64,000 nt of DNA from Dyadobacter luticola (GTDB lineage: Bacteria > Bacteroidota > Bacteroidia > Cytophagales > Spirosomataceae): contig NZ_VCEJ01000004.1 of assembly GCF_005860805.1 (NCBI RefSeq), forward strand, positions 1,922,001 through 1,986,000, given 5' to 3'. The notes under the pieces are model-generated. The model saw nothing but the letters and a program-made list of their open reading frames with translations. It ran no database searches and had not been told where the DNA came from. Every line of letters starts with the position of its first letter. The stretch's first letter is position 1. The translations under genes and the position numbers were made by a program. Positions 1 to 7,818 of the stretch are shown piece after piece.

Positions 1-525
1 CTGTTCCTTTCTGAAAAGGAAAAAAAGGTGATCAGATCTGTGTTTGAAGCGATTGCGACCGAGCTGGAAACCAGTATCGACCATTTCAGTCAGGATGTAC
101 TGGTGTCGCAACTTGCGCTTCTGCTCCATCATTGCGACCGGTTTTATAATCGCCAGTTTCTCACCCGCAATGTTGCGCACCACGATCTCATCGATCGCAT
201 GCATGTTTATTTAAATGAGCGTTTTGACCAAAAACAGGCACTGGTGAGCGGCTTGCCTACGCCGCAGGAAGTGGCGGAGCAGCTCAAAGTATCGCAGCGC
301 TATTTATCGGATATGCTGAAATCGCTGACGGGCAAAACCACGCAGCAACACATTCATTTGAAAATGGTTGAAAAGGCCAAGGAAATGCTCGGCAGCGATC
401 TGCTTACGACGGCAGATATCGCTTACACATTGGGATTTGAACATCCTCAGTCTTTCAACAAATTGTTCAAACAAAAAACCGGCCTCTCGCCCGCGGCATT
501 CCGCAAGTCAGTTTTTCCAAATTAA
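1..525 (+). CDS. AraC-family transcriptional regulator, C-terminal part (5' end outside window)
   Basis: The open frame runs from the first base, so the gene begins upstream of the window; the GTG at 28 is internal. The visible 174 residues match the C-terminal half of the complete regulator at 11264..12187, including the shared block before the DNA-binding domain (FSQDVLVSQLALLLHH here, FSQNVIIAQLELMLTY there). The last 100 residues form the two helix-turn-helix units of the AraC/XylS family: QEVAEQLKVSQRYLSDMLK, then the signature IAYTLGFEHPQSFNKLFKQKTG. It should bind DNA as a cytoplasmic regulator. The target is unknown; its paralogue follows an epimerase-like SDR gene, so a similar neighbour may lie to the left. 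The gene converges on the FtsX permease at 573 with about 47 bases between and no clear terminator. Confidence 0.85.
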   Translation: MFLSEKEKKVIRSVFEAIATELETSIDHFSQDVLVSQLALLLHHCDRFYNRQFLTRNVAHHDLIDRMHVYLNERFDQKQALVSGLPTPQEVAEQLKVSQRYLSDMLKSLTGKTTQQHIHLKMVEKAKEMLGSDLLTTADIAYTLGFEHPQSFNKLFKQKTGLSPAAFRKSVFPN

Positions 526-572
526 TTACCTTGATATTTTTAGGAATTCTAATTTAATCAAAACATGAAACC

Positions 573-3017
573 CTATTCCGTCCTCAGCGATTTCACGGGG
601 TTCATCAAAGCCGCTTTCAAACTTTGGGATCCGACGGTAATTACGGCGATGAGGATTACCAGGCCGCCAGCGCCGGCAAACATCCACCAGCTGAGATCAG
701 TGCGGTAGGCGAAGTCGGCGAGCCAGTTTTGCATCAGGTATCCGGCCACCGGGCAGGCAATGCAGATTGAGACGAGCACAAGTCCCAGGAAATCTTTGGA
801 TACCAGCGCCAGGATACCGGAGACGCTCGCGCCCAGCACTTTACGAATACCGATTTCTTTGGTACGCTGCTCGGTCATGTAGCTGGCAAGGCCAAACAAG
901 CCGAGGCAGGCGATGAAAATCGCAAGCATGGAAGCCATCGCGAAAACCTGTCCATACTGCTGCTCGGTTTTGTACTGCTCATTGTATTTCTGATCGACAA
1001 AATAATATTCAAACGGATTACCGGGATACGCAGCTTTGTATAGGGTTTCCAGCTCCTGTATTTGTTTTTGCATGTTGGCAGCCGAAATTTGCAAAACCAA
1101 CCGACCGCCCGACCGCCGCGGCATAAATATGATTGGATCTATGACATTTTGCAGTCCCTGGTGATTGTAATCCTTCACCACGCCGACAATTTCATAAGGC
1201 TCGCCCCAACTAATGATGGCCCCCGCTGCTTTCTGCGGAGACTCAAAACCCAGCTGGCGGGCCGCCGATTCGTTGATCATCAACTTTTTACTTTTTTGCC
1301 AGGCGAGCTCGGCTTCACGGACTGTAAAATTACGGCCAGCCACCAGCGGGATTTCAAAAACAGATAGATACCGGTCGTCCACAATCCCCATTGCAAAGCC
1401 TTTCTTGGACGCATCCATCTTTTCACCCTGTTTTACAATGCCGGAAGCGTTGAAAGAATAATAGGTGCCCGGCACAATGCCGGTGTGCGAAATGTTTTTG
1501 ACATAGGGCAGCGCGCTCACCTGATCGTCGAGCAAGGCAGAGCTGGTTTCCAGTAACTTAGGGTCGCCCAGTTCCGGTCCGTTGATCACCAGCCGCTGCT
1601 CGGCCTTGAAGCCCAGGTCTTTGTTTTGCATGAATTGCAGCTGCTTATAAAGCACCAGCGTAGCCACGATGAGCATGACCGACATGCTGAATTGCGTCAC
1701 TACCAGCACTTTGCGGAGCCAGTTATCTTTCCCGGCGCCCAGTTTGCCCGGCGTACCTTTTAAAATTTGCACGGGCGGCAGCGAAGTCACCGAAAACGCC
1801 ACGTAGCTGCCGGACAAAAACGCGCCCAAAACCAGCAGCGCAGCAGCAAAAATCCACGAAGGTTCGGCGAGTAATGCAGTCAGTGAAAAATTCTTCTGGG
1901 TAAAATCATTATAGTTTTTCTGGATCAAAAGCACCAGCGCCACGGCAAAACCAAAACCAATGAGATTCAGCAAAAAGGATTCACCCAAAAACTGACTGAC
2001 CAGCTGAAACTTACCTGCACCGACCACTTTCCTGACACCGACTTCCCGCGACCTTTTGAGCGAAGCGGCAGTAGATAAGTTAATGTAGTTGAACCACGCA
2101 ATCACCAAAATCAGCACGGCGATGCCGCTCAGAAGATATACAAATGAAAGGCTTCCGCTAGTTGGATAGAGATCGTCCATGGAGGTGCCCAGGTGCATAG
2201 CAGACATCGGTTGGAGCCGGAATTTGCTTTTATCCGATGCATCGAGTTGTTGTTTCAATGTATTGACTTTCTTTTCCAGCGCGATGTAATCGCTCTTTTC
2301 GGTCAGCTGAAAAAAATTGGTCACGTAGGAACCATCAAAACCATCCAGTCGCGCCCAGCCGTTTCCGTTCAGGTTGGCGGGATTGGCGAGGGTTTGCAGC
2401 GACAGTATCATATTCAGTTCCAGGTCCGAATTTTCGGGCATGTCCTCGAAGACGGCGGTGACTGTGTATAATGTTTTTCCAAACTGATTACTGACCGTCA
2501 TGGTCTTTCCGAGCGCACTTTTCGTACCAAAATACTTCTTCGCGCTGGCAGCGGATAACGCGATGGTATTGGGCTGAACAAGCGCTGAGGCTGCATTGCC
2601 CGAAATGAGCGGAAATGTAAAAAGTGTGAAAAAGCTTCCGTCGGCATAAGCCATCCTGTCCTCTTTGAATGATAATAATGCGTCCTTTTTTTGAGGATTT
2701 TCAACGCTGACAATGCCATTGGCAGCGCTCTCAGCCACCCGGCAAAATGCTTTTACTTCGCTGAATTCCTTTTTAACCAGCGGCGCTATCGCCGGGGCCA
2801 TTTGCACAAACACATCCCCGGTAGGCCGGCTTTCGAGCATCCGGTACAGCGAGGGCAGGTTTTTATGAAAGGTATTGATGCTCTTTTCAAAAGCAACATA
2901 TTCGAAAATAAGCATAAATGCCGCGATGCCAAGTCCCAGCCCGGCTACGTTGATGACAGAAAAAAGCCTGTTTTTTCGCAGGCTGCGGATCGCGATTTTC
3001 AGGTAGGATTGGAGCAT
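573..3017 (-). CDS. FtsX-type ABC transporter permease (MacB-like, large orphan form)
   Basis: An inner-membrane protein of 814 residues from the chosen start. It opens with LKIAIRSLRKNRLFSVINVAG, cut here to its core RKNRLFSVINVAG, the hallmark of Bacteroidota permeases with two MacB_PCD periplasmic domains and two FtsX transmembrane units. A first membrane segment lies near residues 20-40; a three-helix FtsX block ends near REVGVRKVVGAGKFQL, and a second carries RTKEIGIRKVLGASV. Such proteins act as mechanotransmission or export permeases, normally with a LolD/MacB-type ATPase, but none is encoded nearby. The frame could begin at 3089, but that codon sits inside the terminator of the upstream gene, so ATG at 3017 is preferred; it also matches the start of the paralogue at 7819. 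Substrate unknown. Confidence 0.85.
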   Translation of the reverse strand: MLQSYLKIAIRSLRKNRLFSVINVAGLGLGIAAFMLIFEYVAFEKSINTFHKNLPSLYRMLESRPTGDVFVQMAPAIAPLVKKEFSEVKAFCRVAESAANGIVSVENPQKKDALLSFKEDRMAYADGSFFTLFTFPLISGNAASALVQPNTIALSAASAKKYFGTKSALGKTMTVSNQFGKTLYTVTAVFEDMPENSDLELNMILSLQTLANPANLNGNGWARLDGFDGSYVTNFFQLTEKSDYIALEKKVNTLKQQLDASDKSKFRLQPMSAMHLGTSMDDLYPTSGSLSFVYLLSGIAVLILVIAWFNYINLSTAASLKRSREVGVRKVVGAGKFQLVSQFLGESFLLNLIGFGFAVALVLLIQKNYNDFTQKNFSLTALLAEPSWIFAAALLVLGAFLSGSYVAFSVTSLPPVQILKGTPGKLGAGKDNWLRKVLVVTQFSMSVMLIVATLVLYKQLQFMQNKDLGFKAEQRLVINGPELGDPKLLETSSALLDDQVSALPYVKNISHTGIVPGTYYSFNASGIVKQGEKMDASKKGFAMGIVDDRYLSVFEIPLVAGRNFTVREAELAWQKSKKLMINESAARQLGFESPQKAAGAIISWGEPYEIVGVVKDYNHQGLQNVIDPIIFMPRRSGGRLVLQISAANMQKQIQELETLYKAAYPGNPFEYYFVDQKYNEQYKTEQQYGQVFAMASMLAIFIACLGLFGLASYMTEQRTKEIGIRKVLGASVSGILALVSKDFLGLVLVSICIACPVAGYLMQNWLADFAYRTDLSWWMFAGAGGLVILIAVITVGSQSLKAALMNPVKSLRTE

Positions 3018-3077
3018 GTAGCGTTCGAAGTTAGTCCCTATCAAGTTACGACCAATTCTCCACATCTTCCACCAAAA

Positions 3078-3112
3078 AAAAACAGGCAACCACGATTGTG
3101 GCCGCCTGTTTT
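3078..3112 (-). terminator. Rho-independent terminator after the DUF4142 gene
   Basis: AACAGGC at 3081-3087 pairs with GCCTGTT at 3104-3110, with further pairing of CCAC and GTGG inside. Read on the minus strand the hairpin is followed by a run of T (A-run 3074-3082 on plus). It lies 20 bases past the DUF4142 stop and separates it from the permease gene. Confidence 0.75.
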
Positions 3113-3131
3113 CATCCAGCTTTACGCTATC

Positions 3132-3716
3132 TTATTTCATTTTGTCCAAACTCTTTGCGTGTTCAGCGTGCGCTTTGATCACAGGCAAAGTTTTGTCGAC
3201 AAAAGCTTTCAATTCAGCATCTTTCAGATCTTTCTGAGCATCTTCGAAAAGTTTCACAGTTTCGTCGTGGTCTTTTTTCATCTGAGAAACATACGCTTTA
3301 TCGAAATCTTTTCCGCTTTTGCTGCCGAGGTCAGCAGCTGCTTTTTGTTTCTCTTCATTTGGTGCCGAAGGAAGCGTAATGTTTTTGCTGGCTGCCAATG
3401 CTTTCAACTCATCATTTGCTTTTGTATGGTCAGTGACCATTTGTTTTGCAAAGTCTTTCACTTTTGGATCAGTCGCTTTTTCTTCGGCGATTTTGCTCAG
3501 TGCCACTTCTGCCATGCCGCCATTGGCTGCTTTTACAGCAAAGTCAGCGTCACCTTCTGCGGCCGCGGCTGTTGTGTCGCTGCCAGAGCTATCGGCTTTT
3601 GCTTCGTTAGTGCTGTCCGCGTACTCGGTCGTGTCGGTTGCTTCGTTCGATTTGGAACCGCAGCCCGATAACATGGCGATGGTTGCGAGTGTCAAGAATG
3701 TTGATGCGATTTTCAT
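3132..3716 (-). CDS. DUF4142 lipoprotein
   Basis: A 194-residue protein with a lipoprotein signal (LSGCGS, lipidated Cys19). A low-complexity linker rich in Ser, Thr, Asp and Ala follows to about residue 55, then a DUF4142 domain to the end. That family is predicted to be a ferritin-like helical bundle; seen here are AVKAANGGMAEVALSKIAEE, VKDFAKQMVTDHTKANDEL and SQMKKDHDETVKLFEDAQ, with the conserved paired His/Asp positions. It is probably anchored on the periplasmic or outer-membrane side. Function is not established; DUF4142 genes often occur near envelope or stress genes. It is a single gene with its own terminator. Confidence 0.85.
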   Translation of the reverse strand: MKIASTFLTLATIAMLSGCGSKSNEATDTTEYADSTNEAKADSSGSDTTAAAAEGDADFAVKAANGGMAEVALSKIAEEKATDPKVKDFAKQMVTDHTKANDELKALAASKNITLPSAPNEEKQKAAADLGSKSGKDFDKAYVSQMKKDHDETVKLFEDAQKDLKDAELKAFVDKTLPVIKAHAEHAKSLDKMK

Positions 3717-3818
3717 TGTAATGTTTTGTTTAAGTGGTGATAAACTATTGCTGCCGGAAGTTCCGCGCAGGTCTCCGTGTTATGTCAAAAAATTATGCCT
3801 AAACGACATATTTTCCCA

Positions 3819-5063
3819 CTAAAAAACTTCGCCCAGTGTAAGTTTCACACCGGAGTATCCCTTACTGAAACCATAGTTGAGGGCAATGTTGGTCCCCGAT
3901 TTCTTGTTCATTTTAATCCGCAGACCAGCCCCGGCTCCCGGATTCCAGCTTAGCAGAAATGTGCTTTTTGGCCCGCTGACGGTATTTGCATTGGCAAAAA
4001 CAACAAATCCGAGAAATCCATTATTCGTAATGTCCCGCCGGTACTCGGTCTCCACGTACAGCAGGTTTCGCCCGCGAAACCGGTTCTGATCGAAACCACG
4101 CCCCGAGCGGTTGTAATCTTCCCACCCGATGCTCGGCAAATCCAGGTAAGGCACTTTGTTGCCAATCACTTTCCACAAGTACGACCACACGGCCAGCATA
4201 TTCTGCCGCTCGCGGGTAGGGTCGAAGCGAATGTATTTCCTGAAATCGAGGTAAAGCGAGCTCCACTGATTTTTGTTCCCCAGAAAAACAGGATTGAGTC
4301 GGTATTGCAAACTCACATAATAGCCGTCCAGCGGATTAAAAGAGTTGTTTCTTGTGTCAAAAAGCGTGTTGAAGCTCAGGCCAGAAGAGTAGCTGTCGAT
4401 CTTCTGACCCGTACCGTAAGGGTATTTGGTATAATCCGCCAGCAGGGCTTCATCCGCATTCGTCCGGACATTGGCCCGGTAGTCAATGTGATAGCCGACA
4501 CCCATAAAAAAGCCGCGGGCGAGGCGCTTTAATGCTTGCTGATAAAACCTTATGTAAGAGTAGTTTACCAATAGTTTCTCATCCTGCTTGTACTGCCTTC
4601 CGAGTCCCCAGGTGTACTGCGGATAAATCATCAGCCGGGTATCGCCGGTGATAACCCAGCGGTTGCGGGGCAGCCAGATCGACGAGCGGATCGGCAGACC
4701 GTAACGCTGTTTGAAATTCCAGTAAGGTGTAAAAGTGACGCGCGAAATGTAGGTATCCGCCCTGTCGCCAAGATAAAATCCGGCTGTTGTGGAAGTGACC
4801 AGCGCGGTTCCTCCACCGGGTACCTGGTTGGAAAAAGGCAGGGCCGAAAAATAGACCGATTTTCCTTCGGTTTGCTCGGGTTTCCGGATCCGGATGTGCA
4901 GGAGCCGACGCCCCACATCAATCAAATCCAGTAGTTTGTTCGTGTCAGCCCGCACCTTCGTATCCCGTTCCAGCACATTCCCGGGACTTTGCGCGAACAA
5001 AGCACCGGAAATTCCAAAAATTAAAACGATCGTGAGGGTAAACTTCAAAGTTTTTGTATCCAA
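3819..5063 (-). CDS. BamA/TamA-like outer-membrane beta-barrel protein
   Basis: A 414-residue exported protein (signal peptide about residues 1-24, cleavage after ALFA). Most of the rest is alternating amphipathic strands typical of an Omp85 surface-antigen barrel: SGLSFNTLFDTRNNSFNPLD matches the classic D15 stretch with DTR-N and a GYY strand after it. The terminal residue is Phe, as expected for barrels recognised by the BAM complex. No POTRA domains fit in the short N-terminal part (about 70 residues), so this is a barrel-only member and not the main BamA. It is likely an outer-membrane pore or lipid/protein insertion factor of unknown partner. The facing gene at 5193 is divergent. Confidence 0.75.
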   Translation of the reverse strand: MDTKTLKFTLTIVLIFGISGALFAQSPGNVLERDTKVRADTNKLLDLIDVGRRLLHIRIRKPEQTEGKSVYFSALPFSNQVPGGGTALVTSTTAGFYLGDRADTYISRVTFTPYWNFKQRYGLPIRSSIWLPRNRWVITGDTRLMIYPQYTWGLGRQYKQDEKLLVNYSYIRFYQQALKRLARGFFMGVGYHIDYRANVRTNADEALLADYTKYPYGTGQKIDSYSSGLSFNTLFDTRNNSFNPLDGYYVSLQYRLNPVFLGNKNQWSSLYLDFRKYIRFDPTRERQNMLAVWSYLWKVIGNKVPYLDLPSIGWEDYNRSGRGFDQNRFRGRNLLYVETEYRRDITNNGFLGFVVFANANTVSGPKSTFLLSWNPGAGAGLRIKMNKKSGTNIALNYGFSKGYSGVKLTLGEVF

Positions 5064-5192
5064 TTTATTAGCCTGAATATTCTTAAAATGCCGTGGCTCA
5101 CCGGGTTGACCGCCACACTTTCCCTGTTCATCGATTTCCGCACATTTCCTGATTTCCTCCAGCTAATTTCGTTTGACCACAAAAATCGCGGC

Positions 5193-5915
5193 ATGAACAG
5201 GCTAGCAAAAACCATCCGATTTTCTATTAAAAATATCGTTCTCGCGCTTCTTTCCCTTATTGGGGTGGGGATTGTGCTACGCAGGATTTATGCGCTCTGG
5301 CCGGTACTGATGCATACGGAAGAGTTGCCGGTGACTGCGCCGAAATCCAATTCCCCATTCGGAAACCTGGATGATATTTTTGTCGGGCACCCGCTGCTCA
5401 CGCTGATACATATACTCCCGGCATTGCTCTTCGTGATCTTGGGGCCGGTGCAGTTCAGCCAGAAAATCCGCCGTCGCCATCCGCGCTGGCATCGGTTGAG
5501 CGGTCGCGTTTTTGTTATTTGCAGTAGCATTATCGGGCTTACTGGCCTGTGGATGAGCTTTTTTATGCGGGCGATTGGCGGATTTACCCAGGCCGCGGCG
5601 ACGGCATTATTTTCCGTTTTCTTTCTGATAGCGCTTTTCCAGGCTTTTCGGCATATCCGGGAGCGCAACATTGCCCTGCACCGCGAGTGGATGGTCCGCG
5701 TGTATGCGATCGGCCTGGCGGTGGCCACAATCCGGTTGGTGAATGCCCTGTTATTTGCCACCAGCCCTTGGACCGGCCTTGCGCTCGCCGACTTTTTCGG
5801 GACCGGCTTCTGGATTGGTTTTGTCGGGCATCTTATCGGTGCGGAAGTTTGGATAAATTGCACCCGCAGCTCTGCGAGAAAGCCGGTTTTATTCCCGGAA
5901 CATACAGCTGCTTAG
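5193..5915 (+). CDS. DUF2306 integral membrane protein
   Basis: A 240-residue protein from ATG 5193; a longer frame from 5088 lacks family character and crosses the divergent promoter space. It has about six hydrophobic segments (for example SIKNIVLALLSLIGVGIVL, LLTLIHILPALLFVILGPVQ, LFSVFFLIALFQAFRHI). The conserved RRRHPRWHRLSGRVFVI and HREWMVRVYAIGLAVATIR blocks, with paired His and Arg residues facing the membrane edge, are typical of DUF2306. The His pattern suggests redox or proton chemistry, but the role is unknown. It ends 18 bases before the LytS-type kinase gene, so the three genes are probably one transcript. Confidence 0.75.
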   Translation: MNRLAKTIRFSIKNIVLALLSLIGVGIVLRRIYALWPVLMHTEELPVTAPKSNSPFGNLDDIFVGHPLLTLIHILPALLFVILGPVQFSQKIRRRHPRWHRLSGRVFVICSSIIGLTGLWMSFFMRAIGGFTQAAATALFSVFFLIALFQAFRHIRERNIALHREWMVRVYAIGLAVATIRLVNALLFATSPWTGLALADFFGTGFWIGFVGHLIGAEVWINCTRSSARKPVLFPEHTAA

Positions 5916-5933
5916 GCTTTTATATTTTGCCCA

Positions 5934-6959
5934 ATGACATTTACCCGCAATTCCCGGCTCGCGCTCATCGCATTTCACACCTTGCTTTGGAGCATCTATC
6001 TGCTGCTGCCGTACGCGGTTTCTTCCGCTGCCAGTGGTTACAAAATCGGCGTGATGCCCGGCTTGTTTTTTACTTTGGCAGGTTTGATCCACCTGGTTAT
6101 TTTCTATGTCAATGCGTACGTAATGTATCCCCGCTGGCTCAATCAGCGCTTCTGGTGGCTGTATTTGCTGGCAAGCGTCGGGCTGATCATGTTGTCTTTC
6201 CGGTTAAAATATCAGCTGCTGACATCATTGTTTCCGGAAGTGCTGCAAGCGTCCAATGCGGAAAAATTTGTCTTTGGTCCCTCGGTCGCCTTTTTCTTTC
6301 TTAGTATCATTTACCGTAACATTCTCAATCAGTTACACGCCCAGCGACAGCTGGCCAGGCAACAGTCTGAGCAGCTGAGGGCCGAATTAATGTTCCTTCG
6401 TTCGCAAATCAGTCCGCATTTTTTATTTAATGTATTGACCAATTTAATATCCCTCGCGCGCCAGAAATCCGACAAGCTGGAATCGTCCCTGCTCATGCTT
6501 TCGGATCTCATGCGGTACATTCTTTATGATGTAAATGGTCGGAAAATCACACTTGCGCAGGAAATTGATTACCTCAGAAGTTACATCGATTTACAAAAAC
6601 TCCGGTTCGGATCGGACGTGCCGGTTACCAGTGAAATTGAAATCGATCCTGGGGCCTATACATCCCATATTGAACCCATGTTACTCATCCCGCTGGTCGA
6701 AAATGCGTTTAAACATGGCGTGAATGTGCTGGAAAACCCGGAAATCCACATGTACCTTTTTGTTAAAAATGGTCGGCTGGTGTTTCATGTTAAAAATCGG
6801 TTTGATGTAAAATCAATTAATCTTATAAATGAAAATCAGGGAATCGGCCTGGCAAATCTCCGCGCGCGTCTGGACCTGCTTTATAAAAATTCCCATACTT
6901 TGCTGATTACCAATACTAATAACTGGTTTGATGTCACCCTAATCCTGGATTTACTGTGA
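5934..6959 (+). CDS. LytS/YehU-type sensor histidine kinase
   Basis: A 341-residue inner-membrane kinase. Four hydrophobic segments occupy roughly residues 10-130, a coiled linker follows (LHAQRQLARQQSEQLRAEL), then the His_kinase domain with phosphoacceptor His162 in SQISPHFLFNVLTNL. The GHKL ATPase follows with the N-box LVENAFKHGVN and a glycine box near GIGLANLRARLDLL. It has no large sensor domain, so the signal is probably sensed within the membrane. It should phosphorylate the LytTR regulator whose ATG overlaps its stop (TGATG). It follows the DUF2306 gene and is flanked at a distance by two FtsX permeases. Confidence 0.9.
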   Translation: MTFTRNSRLALIAFHTLLWSIYLLLPYAVSSAASGYKIGVMPGLFFTLAGLIHLVIFYVNAYVMYPRWLNQRFWWLYLLASVGLIMLSFRLKYQLLTSLFPEVLQASNAEKFVFGPSVAFFFLSIIYRNILNQLHAQRQLARQQSEQLRAELMFLRSQISPHFLFNVLTNLISLARQKSDKLESSLLMLSDLMRYILYDVNGRKITLAQEIDYLRSYIDLQKLRFGSDVPVTSEIEIDPGAYTSHIEPMLLIPLVENAFKHGVNVLENPEIHMYLFVKNGRLVFHVKNRFDVKSINLINENQGIGLANLRARLDLLYKNSHTLLITNTNNWFDVTLILDLL

Positions 6960-7660
6960 TGCGTTGCCTGGTGGTAGATGATGAACAACTGGTTCGGGAG
7001 CTTTTGGAGAGCACGATCCGGCAGATACCTTTTCTGGAACTGGTAAAATCCTGCAAAAATGCCCTGGAAGCCGCTGCTACCCTGCAAGCCGAGCCCATCG
7101 ACCTGATTTTCCTGGACATTCAGATGCCGCAGCTCAGTGGCCTTGAATTTTTGCAATCGCTCAGCAAGCCGCCGCTGGTCATTCTGGTCACCGCCTACGA
7201 GCAGTACGCGCTGGACGGTTACACCTTTCAGGTAGTTGATTATATCTTAAAACCCTTCCGTTTCGAGCGCTTTCTGAAAGCCTGCAACCGGGCAAATGAA
7301 TTGTTCCTTTTGCAGCAAAGTGCCCTTTCCTCGCCGGCCGAAAAGCCCTCCGACTTCTTTGTGCCGGTCGAATATTCACAAGTCAAAATCGTCACCTCCG
7401 ACATTAAATACATCGAAGGCCTGGGCGATTATATCAAAATCTATCTCACCACAGCAAACAAACCCATCCTTACCCGCATGTCCATCAAGGCGATAGAACA
7501 GAAACTTCCTGCTTCATCCTTCGCCCGCATCCACAAATCCTACCTCATCGCCCTCCAAAAAGTAACCGCCATCAAGCGCGACACCATCTGCATCGGCGAA
7601 AAAGAACTGCCGATTGGGGAAACTTACAAGGAAAATATCGGGCGGATTTTTAGGGGGTGA
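6959..7660 (+). CDS. LytTR-family response regulator
   Basis: A 233-residue cytoplasmic regulator. The receiver domain (1-115) has the acidic pair at Asp7/Asp8, phosphoacceptor Asp53 in LIFLDIQMP and the switch lysine Lys98 in DYILKPF. The C-terminal LytTR DNA-binding domain starts near residue 135: FFVPVEYSQVKIVTSDIKYIEGLGDY, shown here by its core DIKYIEGLGDYIKIY, then FARIHKSYLIAL. The ATG at 6959 overlaps the kinase stop by one base, a coupled arrangement; an in-frame GTG at 6956 is the only alternative. With the kinase it forms a standard pair. Targets are not visible, but the next gene downstream, an FtsX permease, is a fair guess. Confidence 0.92.
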   Translation: MRCLVVDDEQLVRELLESTIRQIPFLELVKSCKNALEAAATLQAEPIDLIFLDIQMPQLSGLEFLQSLSKPPLVILVTAYEQYALDGYTFQVVDYILKPFRFERFLKACNRANELFLLQQSALSSPAEKPSDFFVPVEYSQVKIVTSDIKYIEGLGDYIKIYLTTANKPILTRMSIKAIEQKLPASSFARIHKSYLIALQKVTAIKRDTICIGEKELPIGETYKENIGRIFRG

Positions 7661-7818
7661 CGATGCGCTCAAATAACTTGCCGCAAGCGTTCTGCCGCAC
7701 TCGCGAAATGTCCAGTATTGAACAAGATATTTTTTATAAATCATTCATTTACAGCTGGTAAAAGCAGCGGTACGTTTCTTTTGTGATTGGGTTATCCTGG
7801 CTAAATGCTTCAAGTCCT

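Noticed and set aside
3015..3089. Upstream start (3089) for the first FtsX permease
   Set aside because: The codon falls inside the terminator hairpin of the DUF4142 gene, and the paralogue at 7819 supports ATG 3017.
2691..3671. Plus-strand open frame of 326 codons
   Set aside because: It spans two well-supported minus-strand genes and a terminator, has no family likeness and shows the residue bias of an antisense shadow.
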